Source of the DNA: Siphonodentalium dalli
Taxonomy: Eukaryota > Mollusca > Scaphopoda > Gadilida > Siphonodentaliidae
Length of the DNA: 64,000 bases
Reading direction: 5' to 3'
Assembly (NCBI GenBank): GCA_032622095.1
Contig: CP136063.1
Span: 31,250,987 to 31,314,986, forward strand
Position 1 is the first letter of the stretch; each line of letters starts with the position of its first letter. The notes below the pieces were generated by a model, which worked only from the letters and a program-made list of their open reading frames with translations, made no database searches and was not told the DNA's origin. Both the position numbers and the translations under genes were made by a program. Below, in pieces: positions 1 through 10,890 of the stretch.

Positions 1-143
1 CCAGACTTTATGTGTTTTCTACCGCGCTATATAACCTATAGTTATTCTGTGTTAATGGATTTCGATTCTTATTAAATGAGATTTCGACTATTTATAGACT
101 GCTGTTTCCCGAGGTCAGCTGATCTATAGGACAATTCTACGCG

Positions 144-1216
144 ATGGGTGATGCTAACATGACTGTTCACGAGACCGTCCAGACGGGAAATATATACGTC
201 ACAGTTGTGAAGTATGCGGAAAATCGTTTACTCGATCAGACAGCTTGGCGAGACATAAGATCATCCACACTGGAGATAAGCCTTACCATTGTGATATATG
301 CGGGAAATCATTTAGTTATTCGAGTGTCTTGGTGACACATACGAGAATCCACACAGGAGATAAGCCTTACCGTTGTGATATATGCGAGAAATCGTTTAAT
401 CAATCAAGATACTTGCTGAAACACAAGAAAATCCACATACATGTAGGTGACAAGCCTTATCATTGTGATATATGCGGGAAAGCGTTCACCCAGTCGAGTA
501 ACTTTGAGACACATAAGAGAATCCACACAGGAGAGAAGCCTTACCATTGTGATATCTGCGGGAAATCATTTAATGATTCGAGCACCTTGGTAAAACACAA
601 GAGAATCCACACCGGAGATAAGCCTTACCATTGTGGTATATGTGGGAAATCATTTAGTCATTCAAGTGTCTTGGTGACACATACGAGAATCCACACAGGA
701 GATAAGCCTTACCATTGTGATATATGCGGGAAATCGTTCACTCAATTGACCAACTTGGTGAATCATAAGATAATCCACACCGGAGATAAGCCTTACCATT
801 GTGATATATGCGGGAAATCGTTCACACAGTCGAGTAACTTTGAGACACATAAGAGAATCCACACAGGAGATAAGCCTTACGATTGTGTTATATGCGGAAA
901 ATCATTTATTCAATCGAGGGGTTTGTTGACGCACAAGAGAATACACACTGGAGTTAAGCCTTACCGATGTGATATATGCGGGAAATCATTTGATCAGTCA
1001 CAAGGTTTGGCGACACATACGCGAATCCACACCGGAGATAAGCCTTACCATTGTGATATATGCGGGAAATCATTTATTCAATCAAGCGCCTTGGCGAGAC
1101 ATAATAGAATTCATACAGGTGATAAGCCCTACCATTGTGATATATGCGGGAAATCATTTAATCGATCGGACATCATGGTGACACATAAGATAATCCACGC
1201 TGGAGATAAGCCTTAA
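144..1216 (+). CDS. C2H2 zinc-finger protein, 12 fingers, 5' end frameshifted
   Basis: The fingers read in one frame from about position 203 to the stop at 1214-1216. Twelve C-x2-C-x12-H-x3-H fingers are joined by TGDKP/TGEKP linkers, the pattern of a nuclear DNA-binding protein. The likely start is ATG at 144 (MGDANMTVHE), because the paralogue at 34546 begins MGDVNLNVHE at the same distance from its first finger. Here that distance is 62 nt instead of 60, so the start and the fingers are in different frames, and the finger frame has a TAA at 155-157. Finger 3 has a lengthened linker (HIHVGDKP). The stop lies where the next finger's Tyr codon should be (KP then TAA), and finger-like DNA continues beyond it. 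The gene is either a recent pseudogene or uses another start or a small intron. The finger identity is certain; intactness is doubtful. Confidence 0.8.
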
Positions 1217-1545
1217 CGTTGTGATATATGCCCGAATGTATGTAGTCAGTCCGGCCCCTTGACTGTATACAAAACAATTCATACCGGAGATCGCCCGTAT
1301 CAATGCGATACATGTATGTCCGGGGAATCCATTCTCTTGCATCGCTAACTTGATCGAACATAAGATAATTCACACCGGAAATTATGACTGTGATATGTGC
1401 GGGAAATAAGTTAATCGGTGAGATTACTTTATATAAAACAATTCACCGGAGATTGCCCGTCCGACATGTCCTGGGAATCCATTCTCTTGCAGCGATAACT
1501 TAATCGAACAGAAGATAATTCACACCGGAAATCGCCGATAATTAT
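1217..1545 (+). pseudogene. Decayed zinc-finger tail of the preceding gene
   Basis: Finger fragments continue after the TAA: CDIC-like and HTGD/HTGN-like stretches near 1221, 1275, 1366, 1392 and 1515, with frameshifts and lost cysteines. The block starting near 1290 (TGTCCGGGGAATCCATTC) recurs near 1467, so the decayed unit was itself duplicated. No open frame remains. Confidence 0.6.
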
Positions 1546-2069
1546 TATTATTACCACTTTATAGGGCGTTCTCTAGGCCATTGATAATGTTTTTGGTGGC
1601 GTTCCAAATAGCGTATTGTTACCAAAACAGCGGGCCGCGGGCCGATAATGAGAAGCCTAGTTCAATATCGGCCCGCCGCCCGGAAACTATAGATCTCGTT
1701 TATTATCGCGAGAGTTACGTCCCTTCAACTTCCGATGTGGCGTGTTTATTTCAAGAAAATAATGGGAAGATGTATCCGATTTCCTCGACACTATAGTGGT
1801 TTTATGATTGGAATTCACGCTATATGATTGAATTATTGTATCAAGCGTAAGTATGCATTGATAATTTTAGCTGTCAACCTCTCATTGGTTGTTACTCGTC
1901 TCCAATGCTGGGTTTTCCCCTGTCCTATTTTCGAGACTATGTCAGTCCGTGTCAGCTGACAAGTCAAATGGTATCAAATTTAAATGTTCTTGAATATATT
2001 TCTCTCTTAATCTACTTCATTATTCCACTAAATCCTCAAATGGGTCAAATGTCCAAAACTGTGGTAATA
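1546..2069. other. No gene seen; GC-rich patch
   Basis: A 71-codon open stretch at 1581-1796 has no recognisable domain and is probably chance. A GC-rich patch near 1630-1690 contains GGGCCG/CGGCCC repeats. Confidence 0.3.
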
Positions 2070-2070
2070 A

Positions 2071-2255
2071 TAGTAATAACATGATTTCATCGGGCATTAT
2101 GGTTTATTAACGGCCCTCTGGAATGATTAACAGCCCTCGGGCCTATTAGCGTCCCTCGACTTCGTCTCGGGCCGCTAATAGGCCCTTGAGCTGTTAATCA
2201 TTCCAGCCAGGCCGTTAATAAACCATAACGCCCTCAAAAATCATCTTATTGTTAT
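2071..2255. repeat. Foldback (inverted-repeat) element, arms about 75 bp
   Basis: The left arm (about 2071-2151) is the imperfect reverse complement of the right arm (about 2172-2255), with a loop of about 20 bp. Key matching blocks are GGTTTATTAACGGCC with GGCCGTTAATAAACC, and GGAATGATTAACAGC with GCTGTTAATCATTCC. Right after it, 2256-2318 repeats the finger remnant of 1390-1455 (GATATGTGCGGGAAATAA), so the element sits beside a duplicated piece of the zinc-finger tail. It is probably a MITE; no clear target duplication was identified. Confidence 0.7.
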
Positions 2256-2320
2256 ATTGTGATATGTGCGGGAAATAATTTAATCGGTGACTTTATATTA
2301 AAAAATTCATACCAAACGGA

Positions 2321-3190
2321 GAATAAGTGAATTTAAAACTAAAGTTCTCGGCCAATCAGAATGTGTTTCTGCAAAATATTTGTCTTTTTGTTGACGTGTT
2401 GGTTAAAATAAATATATAACCTGATATTGGTTGGTGTAAACATATTTATTTCTCTAAATCATGCACATTAATTAACAGAGTTGTATAATATATATAAAGA
2501 CAATTATTTTAGAGAATGGGAATTGGCAGAAAGTGTGATGCTTATATTAGCCATTTCCCCATCTTTGTCATACACATGTGGTGGTGTCTTTATTGCTTTT
2601 TCATAATGTTCATTTCCCAGTTAGATTTTGTTTTTATTTGAATGTTTCTATCTTATTATAATTGTCAGCGTCTGGGGCATAGACTGTCCAACAGTAACCC
2701 ATAATAATGGGTCACTGTTGGGCAGTCCACGCGTCACGTGAACTGAATTGTTACTACCTGTTTGTTTGCGACCTGACCATTGGCCCCACTCGATCAGTTT
2801 CCAATAATCATATAGCACAATTAACGTTTCAAGATCGATACGACAAGAGTGGTGCATATCGTATGTATATACTTATTGCGAGCAATTCCATATTATCATG
2901 CCCGAACACCGAATAGGAGATATGAGATGTTTTCTAATTTTCTGAATTGGACTGTATATCTAGTCACCTCGATGTGACAATGTGCTTTTGTACTCTCGTC
3001 TTGTTTCATTTATAGGCAGGAATTATCATTTATTTAACTGTATTTATTTATACTTATTCAAACTTATTTATATAGAGAGCGACTTTGGTAAGGTTCAATT
3101 TGAGAATCGTTTAGACAACAATATAAATTTTTGAACCCTCAAAAATATATCGATATTCTCTTCCAGTGATAGTTCGCTGTTTCCATGTAA
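2321..3190. other. No gene seen; contains a short perfect-type hairpin at 2682-2733
   Basis: AT-rich sequence without a supported frame. GACTGTCCAACAGTAACCCA at about 2682 pairs with TGGGTCACTGTTGGGCAGTC ending near 2733, leaving a loop of about 6 nt. Confidence 0.45.
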
Positions 3191-3208
3191 CAGGGATGCT
3201 ATGCCTGG

Positions 3209-3964
3209 TCAGGTTATTATTCCTGCGAAGCATCTATTTCTTTCAACAGAGAATCTGCGACAATAAAAAAGAAAATGTTCTGCCATTTCTTCGGCACCAC
3301 ATATGCATAAAGGGCTATCATTCAAATGATTACTGTGAAGATCATGATTTAAATTACTGCATGCCAGTCTTAGTCGGCAATGGTATATATGGCTTGCTCT
3401 CGTATATGCGAATTCCAGATATCGAGGAAGTTCTTTGATAGCGCTATTCAGAAGAACTTTAAAGTCTGAGAGTGTTTCACAGTTCCTCGCTTCTGGTTTC
3501 AACTTGTTCCAAAGATTGATTAATCGTGGAAGGAAGGATTTCGGATAAGTAACTGAATTGCAGAAGGGTACTCTAAGGTCATCTGATCTCGTGTCATATC
3601 CACTTGTACGCGATACTTTATTCGGAACAGCATTGTATAAGTAAGGGGGAGTGAGTTTTTTTGTCATTTTAAAATACACAAGTTTAGAGTGTTCTCTCCG
3701 TTTTGATAATGTGTCCCACCAAACTTCTTAGAGAACTATGTCTTTATTACAACTTCTAGTCCCACCGGTTACTAGTCTAGCTGCTTCATATTGAATATCT
3801 TCTAAAGAATCGGCTTCTTCGCCTGTACAGTTATCCCAAACTGAGGAAGCATATTCCAAGACAGGTCGAATACAGGACAAATAGATTCTTTCTAAAGTTC
3901 TTCTGTCAAGGAAAAATTTATATTTCCTCAGTATGTACATTCTTTTTGGTAGCTCGATTTCCAA
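3209..3964 (-). pseudogene. Non-LTR retrotransposon (LINE) reverse transcriptase, C-terminal fragment
   Basis: Two open blocks in the same minus frame are separated by a single TAA at 3728-3730. The first reads LRKYKFFLDRRTLERIYLS then RPVLEYASSVWDNC. After the stop it continues WDTLSKRREHSKLVYFKM, then LINLWNKLKPEARN and, at the end, CRLRLACSNLN and CxC-x-G-x-E-x3-HFLFYC. This is the post-palm C-terminal region of Jockey/CR1-like LINE ORF2, ending in a Cys/His-containing tail. No endonuclease or catalytic palm is present, so it is a truncated dead copy. Related fragments are at 27612-27892 and 33302-33830. Confidence 0.85.
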
Positions 3965-3989
3965 TATCTTCTATACACTCTTAAACGTT

Positions 3990-4310
3990 TTGGTTTTTTA
4001 AAATACCAAATTTGGTTTTGAAATTTGTCCCATATATGTAACCAAATTTGGTTTTGATCAAAACCAAATACCAAGCGCCAACTGGTTTTGATCAAAACCA
4101 AAATTGGTTTTGATCAAAACCAAATTGTATGAATATTTGGTTTCGATCAACACCAAAATTGGTTTTGAACTTTTGTCCCATATATGTAACCAAATTAGGT
4201 TTTGATCAAAACCAAATACCAAGCGCCAACTGGTTTTGATCAAAACCCAAACTGGTTTTATATATGAAACCAATTTTGGTTTTGATAAAAAACAATTTTG
4301 TGCCATACAA
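3990..4310. repeat. Array of the palindrome GGTTTTGATCAAAACC
   Basis: Five perfect copies of this 16-bp palindrome lie near 4050, 4084, 4106, 4199 and 4232, with many degenerate half copies (TTGGTTTTGA). A unit of about 147 bp, marked by GTCCCATATATGTAACCAAAT at 4027 and 4174, is tandemly duplicated. Function unknown; it probably forms cruciforms. Confidence 0.75.
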
Positions 4311-4630
4311 CATACTTATGCAACCTTTAAGGGTACTGTACACTAAATCCACCCAGTTATTGTACCATATCCATAGTCAATAAAATATATGCAACACATG
4401 AATGAATTGATTTTCATTATAATTACCAATCCATTGATATGTTAAAGGGCTAATTATAAAAAGGCTTTAGACAGTCTGAAACAGATGCCACCAGATTCAA
4501 TTTCCAGAAAAAAAATTCAGCTGATCACTTGCATACTACAGGCTATCAAATTTCTATATTATGGCTTCCATACCCTCCCGCAAACATACATGTTCATGTA
4601 TATGGGTTCTTTTTGCTAATTGGTCAAATC

Positions 4631-5115
4631 TTAAAGGTGGATTATCTCTTTGTAAACATGTATTATATAGTTACCGGGGTATAAATATTAGATTTGAATC
4701 GAAGACTCCTGTCCGGAAATGCTTCTATCGATTAATATTCATTTTATTTCGAATATTTTCTGGTCTAAAAAGGTGTGTTTGTTCAGCTAACGAACAATAG
4801 TGGTTACTGTTAACAGAGACCAGAAATTATATTGTGCAATTTTGTCACAAATAAACGTTAATTATACTCATTATCGCATATATCTGTGGAACAAAACAAT
4901 ACTAACAACCAATCTGTGACATTCGTTGCGTAGCCGTATGAACAGCCCAGTGCTCTATATCGCAATACGGTCTCATCCGAATGGTCGGTTCTAAAAATAG
5001 TAACATAAATGGGCCCGATTTAATATTCGAAATAAAATCAATATTAATTGATAGAAGCTTTTCCGGACAAAGGTCTTCAGTTCATATCTATTATTTTATA
5101 CCCACGCAACTATTT
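4631..5115 (+). mobile_element. TTAA-type MITE (family M), right end truncated
   Basis: Starts TTAA then AGGTGGATTATCTCTTT, the same terminal repeat seen at 50148-51193 and 61184-62147. About 120 bp inside each end are subterminal inverted repeats (CTTCTATCGATTAATATT on the left, AATATTAATTGATAGAAGC on the right). The right end stops before the final terminal repeat. No coding capacity. TTAA targets are typical of piggyBac- or Kolobok-driven MITEs. Confidence 0.75.
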
Positions 5116-5940
5116 AGTTCATCACACCCTTCTTATATTGAACATTCCCAAGAATGACAGCTCATCTGTTTTACACCTGTCATGCAGTAGAAATTTAAAG
5201 ATCAGCAAACTCCTTTATATTGGTATCTGATGAATATAGCAGCACTTGACAACATAGCATGTTACTAACTTCCCACAGGCTGCACCACACTTGTATATTG
5301 TGGTGCAATATTTATGAATGAAAAGTTGACGAATAACATATTCTATCTGCACAGATAACACACATGCCTCCTCTGAATACTGTGCACATTCTGGTACTAA
5401 AGTTTCCAATGCCAGTGAACGAACATACTCTGAAAAGAAATGCATAAAATACTATGTTTAGAAAAAGTCAGATTTAAAGACATATATTGCAGACTTATTT
5501 CATTGAATATTAAAAGCATTGTTAGGGCATTGCAAAATATGCCCATGGCAATTCCAACAAAAGGCCTTTAACTCTGGTGAAATTGACGTGCTGAACCAAA
5601 ACTCAAACTTGACCTGTATTTTGTACATTAAAACACACACATTTCAAATTTCATTCAACTCAGTTGAGACTATCTAAAGTTATCATCTGACATCTGGAAT
5701 CCAAAAGCGAACTAACATACACTAACAATGCAGCATAATAAATCCCCTTTTTTAAACAGGCATATATGGGTGCATATAAACAATCAGTTAGTATCCAAAC
5801 ACTATCCCCACTGGAATTATGTAGCAAAAACCTGAGATTAAGAACTAAAATTCCAACCATATCCACTGTAGCATTTCAGAAAATACAATGGTTGAACCAC
5901 GCACAAATGTAAACATTTACTACTTTATTCAGGGCACCTT
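5116..5940. other. No gene seen
   Basis: AT-rich sequence; the short open stretches (5215-5445 and 5660-5866, minus) have no recognisable domain. Confidence 0.3.
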
Positions 5941-5947
5941 ATAAACA

Positions 5948-6836
5948 TTACTGAAATGATTGTCCCAATAATAGTGATAATGACTTCTCGCACGCATCAC
6001 ATTGATACGGGCGATCCCCCGTGTGGATCATCTTATGTTCGGTCAGCCTAATCGAAAGCTTAAATGATTTATCACACATATCGCATTGATATGGGCGATC
6101 CCCGGTGTGGACCTTTTTATGTTTCGCCAGGTAACTCGACAGAGTAAATGATTTCTCGCACACATCACATTGATACGGGCGATCCCCGGTGTGGATTCTC
6201 TTATGCAAAGTCAGGTAATTTGATCGAGTAAATGATTTATCGCAAACATCACATTGATGTCGACGATCACCCGTGTGGACCTTTTTATGTTTCGCCAGGT
6301 AACTCGACAGAGTAAATGATTTCTCGCACACATCACATTGATACGGGCGATCCCCGGTGTGGATTCTCTTATGCAAAGTCAGGTAATTTGATCGAGTAAA
6401 TGATTTATCGCAAACATCACATTGATATGGGCTATCCTCAATGTGGATCCTTTTATGTGTATTCAGGTTACTCGTGTGAACAAATAATTATTGCACACAT
6501 CACATTGGTACGAGCGATCCACGCCGTGGGTCCTCTTATGTGCATTCATGTTACCTGACTGATTAAATGATTTCTGGCACACATCACATTGAAACGGGCG
6601 ATCCCCAATGTGAATCATCTTATGTTTCGTCAGCGCAGACAGGTATGTAAATGATTTCTCGCACACATCACATTTACACGGGCGGCCACCAGTGTGAATC
6701 ATCCTCTTATGTTTAATCAGGATAGACAAGTATGCAAATGATTTCTCGCGCACATCACATTGATATGGGCGATCACCACTGTGGACACGCTTATGTTCAT
6801 GCTTTGTCTTAGTGTGCAAAATGATAAGCGAATCCA
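5948..6836 (-). pseudogene. C2H2 zinc-finger gene, about 10 fingers, one internal frameshift, 5' end cut by transposon
   Basis: Minus-strand fingers of the type [11 protein letters not shown] with TGDRPYQ linkers. Two frames are used: the 5' fingers to about 6465, then a one-nucleotide shift within a finger near 6465-6490, after which fingers continue to 5948. The last finger is incomplete (CDACEKSLSLLL) before the stop. One early finger has Cys to Arg (CDVREKSF). Two-finger blocks (YLAKHKKVHTGDR then [13 protein letters not shown]) are repeated almost identically. The only upstream ATG, at 6837, borrows its A from the terminal base of the transposon starting at 6837. The true 5' exon was therefore separated by that insertion. 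Likely a nuclear DNA-binding protein before it broke. Confidence 0.75.
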
Positions 6837-7086
6837 TAGTCCAGACGCCAAGTCTGAAAAGAGCTCTATTTTAGGAGTTTGTTCAACCGGCGTGGTAGAA
6901 AATATTCATGGTTGCCTAGTTATCGCCCAATGTGTCTATTTTGGCGTCAGGGTAGATGTATGCTCCAAAAGTGTTGCAGTTTTGAGAAAAATCGACTTTT
7001 ATCACATGCATGCTAATAAAAATGGGACTAATTATTGATGGCATGAGGGTTAGTAAAACATAACTTTTATCGAAATAACGGACACC

Positions 7087-7778
7087 CTATTTCTTGCAAA
7101 GGCACCGCCCTGTACTGAAATCTGACTTACACCTACATATTGTAAGTTCGAGGACAGCAGCCGGAGCCGGTGGGAGAGACATCATCTCCGGGACAAGTTG
7201 TCCATTAGAATTGAGAACCCACCCATTCAATCGTGGTGATGGCAGTATCAGCATTGGGAAGAGGGCATGTGTCCATATATAAATTTGGTAGTTAACACGT
7301 TTCAAGTGCAAATTGAATGAGTCCATTGTTGGTGGGAGTTTTTCACCTTTGGTGTTCTTTTTGCTGAACAATTCATAACGTAACTCATCAAGGGAGGTCA
7401 GTTCACGGTGCGCATAAACCAAACTAACTAGAGACACACATGTCGCCTTCACATGTTCCTTAATGATAGTCCCTATCCCATCCTCAAGAAGGCTGGGGAC
7501 ATTTCTGGGTGATCTTGCAATGTTCGAAACCATTTCAATTTCCCAATAAACTGAAAGCGATTGCAGAGTCACATCCACTCTATGCATGGATAGCTGGCAT
7601 AGCCATAGCCCAAATCCCTCGCGCAATCATGCACTGTTATATATCGACGCCGTTTGCCAACGCCAGTGAGGAAGAATATCTCTGTTATGCCCAGTAGTAC
7701 ACAATACAGTGGAAACATTGCCAGGACGTCGGATGCCTCCATGTACGAAGATTTGTTCGCGTCGTGTAGCCTACTCAT
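7087..7778 (-). pseudogene. Transposon protein C-terminal part: XPG-like nuclease region and Cys-rich tail (type A copy 1)
   Basis: Reading 5' to 3' on the minus strand: GKRRRYITVHDCARDLG, then a conserved small-residue/acidic motif that is ALSGCDST in sister copies (here frameshifted near 7575), then KLPPTMDSFNLHLKRVNYQIYIWTHAL, LNGWVLNSNGQLVPEMMSLPPAPAAVLELTICRCKSDC and a short Cys-rich tail. Known relatives are abundant in invertebrate genomes as uncharacterised transposon proteins whose GCDTTS motif resembles the XPG/FEN I-region. The frames at 7087-7626 and 7569-7778 are out of register, so the copy is dead. It is followed by about 240 bp of 3' noncoding sequence to the element end. Confidence 0.7.
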
Positions 7779-7824
7779 TTCAAATGTCTACAAACGCAAC
7801 TGATGCCTTCAGATGCGCAGTGAG

Positions 7825-9063
7825 CTAGAACCTATCCAGAGCCGCGGCGTGACAACACAAACTTCGATATTTGTCGCAGTTCGTGTTGATGGATTGTTCA
7901 ATTGTCATATCATGCCAAACACAAGAGAAAGGCGTGCAAGTATAGTGAACAGACGTGTTATTTTGGAAAACGGCGGATGCTAATTCCGGCTTCTTCTCGA
8001 ACATTCGCCTCGGTTCCGCTACATTTACTAATCTCCATCGCGCGCAGTGCACATGTTTACACATGAAATCAAGATGAAGCATTTCTGCTGATGTTTCTAT
8101 CTCCATCAATCTATTATCATCGCGCTTAGCAGCAATATAGTCAAGTAGCAGTTGTGACAAATCAGATACATAGTTGTCCCAGAACACCAACGTTTTCGAT
8201 ACTTTTCTGGCATGGTCTAGAAACTCGCCAAACTTTACGAACAGAGGCTCTGTAGCTGACTGGAATTCAGTGACACTTTTTTGTAAGCTGTGCCTGCTAT
8301 CATCGTTCAGTTCGCTGAACAAGTCCATCACAGTTTCTGCCTTTGCAACAATATTGTCCATTATGTGTGACTCAATTTGTTCTCCGTTGCAGCTAAGCCA
8401 TTCCAGAAATGCCTTACACATTAACTGTCCGAATGCTTCGTGCATCAATTGATGTAAGCGAACGCCGTGGTTATACGAGTTTTCACACAAAATCCGATTG
8501 ACCAGCCTCTACAGCAATGTACTCGAATCCACTTCCATGCATTATCTTGCCTATGTCACCCATGAAGTTGATGGCTCTGTCAATGCCTCCAAATTCAAAC
8601 TCGTCGTTCTTAAATTCAGCCAGTTTCTCCATTTAATCATCTGAGCCTTGCAGTATATCGCTTCTTCATATGTAACACACGGCCAATTCTGCCCTAGAGT
8701 CCTGAACAAATTCTGAAACTGTTTCATCATGGTATAGATTGTTTTGAAATCAGCTGCTGAGCCTGGAATCATCGGACAGTATCCAATGTTAGTCTTGGTC
8801 ACGTTAATTCGATTGGTGACACTCGTGTGATATACAGTCCAGCCAGGGACAGATGACGATTTACTAAACTCTACATAAAATATTTTCGTTGGAATTGTAC
8901 GCAAGAGAACATAGTTTTTGTCAGTCGACCTCAATAATGTATATTCTGGGGAACACTGGTTGAACCAACTGATGCGCACATTTCCAATAAAATGTGCGGG
9001 GTCCGGTTGTTTCCCTCCAATGTTTGGGCTCAGACGCAATTCCGGATTTTCTATGCTGGGCAC
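7825..9063 (-). pseudogene. Transposon protein core region (type A copy 1)
   Basis: Minus strand, 5' to 3': PELRLSPNIGGKQPDPAHF, VPGWTVYHTSVTNRINVTKTNIGYCPMIPGSAADFKTIY, FRTLGQNWPCVTYEEAIYCKAQMIKWRN. After a frameshift near 8630 come FGGIDRAINFMGDIGKIMHGSG and, in another frame from 8490, CENSYNHGVRLHQLMHEAF, then LHLDFMCKHVHCARWRLVN and HDMTIEQSIN. The order matches the conserved core of the same family (an acidic motif before the YCKA block, a GG-x-H/D-NFMG-x-IG block, an EQ-IN block), probably an RNase-H-like transposase core; that functional reading is inference. At least two frameshifts are present. Confidence 0.7.
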
Positions 9064-9118
9064 CCATACTTGGGACGACGTCGAAAGAACCCCTGCTCGT
9101 ATCAGCTACCTGATATAA

Positions 9119-9480
9119 TAGTCTGGTCGATAAACTAAAATTTAGGGTCAACCTAGAAAAAAGTTGGACTAAGTTGGTTTCTATTCCATTTTGAAGAGGA
9201 ATATATCCTCTATAACATATCCAAAATCCGCTAAAATCCGCTTTGAGCATTTTCTGTAATACAAGATGGCGTCCATGAGGGCAGTTGCTATAGAAAAATC
9301 CTGAATTTCAATGGTAGGTGCGCCAACAAATACCAAATTAGTAATAAAATAAAATTCACACAAACAATCCTTAGTCGTAAACCATATCGGTAGAATGTCT
9401 GTCCAAAATGGCCGCCAAAATGGACAAAATTGAATGAAATTTAAAATTTGCGGGAAATTGAATAGCTGGTTATACAAGAA
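9119..9480 (+). mobile_element. Fragment of FB1-family foldback element (left end only)
   Basis: Begins TAGTCTGGTCGATAAA at 9119, directly after GATATAA of the transposon gene, exactly like the left end of FB1 at 14976. Similarity to FB1 runs through AAAATCCGCTTTGAGC and AAGATGGCGTCC to about 9290 and then patchily to about 9450. The other end is not recognisable. A copy lies at 11880-12240 in the second duplication unit. Confidence 0.75.
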
Positions 9481-10081
9481 CGAACAGGCCGTCGAATTAT
9501 ACGAGGAAGAATGGTTTCAGAATATAAGGGGAGATATTAATAATAGTATGTAAGAATTCTTTCTAATGTATCTCGCGAGAGAGCAACATAAAGCCAGGTC
9601 TCATACAACGATTGAGTGTGGACCTTTTGGGGCGCTAAGAAATAAGAGAATAACGCAGTTTTATCTGTACTGTTTATCTTGAATCGTGTAATATATGTGT
9701 ATTAAAACAGTTAAATGTGATCTAATAAGGATGTATTCATTGTGTAACCTTTTCTAGAAGCAGAAATATATGTAATGAAAACAGTCTCACGAATGTGACC
9801 GATAATCATTTATTTTTGAATCTACAACACACAGTCTGTAAAAATTCACTATTATAGAACAGTGTGAAAGCTATTCATATGGTACTATGTAAAATGTGTA
9901 GATCCTATTGTCCGTGTCTTAAAATAGTAGTCAAAGTTGCCTCCGGTCAAGTGATTAAACACGAATATTTCACTTTTATCATAAAAATACATGGTGGTAT
10001 ACCATGAACGCAATTTATCAAAATACAAAGGATTACAATAGACTATCTTCAATAAATTCTCAATAACCCAATTTGCCTATA
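9481..10081. other. Unassigned sequence between type A copy 1 and the next transposon end
   Basis: No supported gene. A short plus-strand stretch near 9470-9555 reads LYKNEQAVELYEEEWFQNI then stops; origin unknown. The same sequence is at 12240-12839. Confidence 0.3.
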
Positions 10082-10890
10082 TAGTCCAGACGCCAGGAAT
10101 TTTTTTTTAGATTCTGTTCAACCGGCCACCAAGAAAATTTCCGCCTATTGCATGTTGTGGGGAACTACATTGCGGTTCATGTAAGGGTGGATGTAATTTC
10201 TGAAAGTGTTGCAAAATTTTTTTATTCATGGTTTTTGATTGAATAAAGCTTAAAATAACCATAAACTGATATTTCAAACTACAGATGACACTTTATGTCA
10301 TATTGGCATTATTTCCTTTAAAATGTTAGGAATAGAGATATTATTTCACATCGCCACATATAAATACTATTTTCGAAAACAAATTATTTAAGTGCGTTTT
10401 TTGGGCAAATATTTGCTTTCGTTTCAATTTATTTCTGAAACTGATAGCACACAGCTTGTAATTTCCCTAGTTAAATCCGAATGTTAAAGAGTAATAATTT
10501 TCTACGACAAGCTGGGAAGTCAAATTGCCAGAAAAAAACTCTGGATAATGCCTTGAATGACTATTTTTTGTAAAAAATATAAACCTCCCCCCCCCTAAAA
10601 TTAGAAAATTGTCATTTTTGGAAATTTTGATCATAAGACGCTTGTTATGTAATATCACAATGGAAATACACCAGTACCCGATCTTACCGTTGTCACAATG
10701 TCAACCGAGGGTCAAATTAGTACCGAGTTGTAGTTTTAAGCTAAACCTAGTGATTGCATATAAATATTCAAGACGGCCTCCATCATTCAATAAGTGAAAT
10801 CAGACCATACGGATGTGATCATATTATATTTAGTTGCAGGACATAAAGCTCAAGTTTGAACAACTTCTGAATGTCTAAAAGTTCATACAG
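10082..10890 (-). mobile_element. 3' noncoding end of type B transposon (orphan, made by the duplication)
   Basis: Starts with the terminus TAGTCCAGACGCCA and matches 12840-13648 and 27893-28700, the 3' untranslated part of type B copies. It is cut at 10890 by the tandem-duplication junction and has no coding part. Confidence 0.8.

Larger units (their letters stand above)
6837..10081 (-). mobile_element. Large DNA transposon, type A copy 1 (Academ-like, tentative), 5' part lost
   Basis: Its 3' terminus is TAGTCCAGACGCCA at 6837, identical to the ends of other copies at 10082, 12840, 27893 and 37760. The gene runs on the minus strand: XPG-like nuclease region and Cys-rich tail (7087-7778), then, further 5', the core region (7825-9063). 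At about 9119 the gene is interrupted by a fragment of the FB1 foldback family. The N-terminal third is missing. Sequence from 8130 onward is in the 2.76-kb tandem duplication. Assignment to Academ rests on XPG-like and TSD features, not on a database search. Confidence 0.65.
8130..10890. repeat. First unit of a 2.76-kb tandem duplication
   Basis: Sequence from CAGCAATATAG at 8130 to 10890 is repeated at 10891-13648 with an offset of 2761 bp (2758 at the far end). The units differ by scattered single-base changes (for example 8189/10948, 9055/11816) and small indels (at 9358, poly-C at 10586). The breakpoint shows CAGCA microhomology. The unit joins part of transposon A, an FB1-family fragment and the 3' noncoding end of a type B copy. 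Confidence 0.9.

Noticed and set aside
8174..8452. Plus-strand 92-codon frame (also at 10935-11213)
   Set aside because: Shadow of the conserved minus-strand transposon gene; identical in both duplication units only because of the duplication.
9550..9700. LTR-like edge (GGGGCGCTAAGAA, loosely like GGGCGCTACAG at 53628)
   Set aside because: Only a few matching bases; no second LTR or gag/pol seen.
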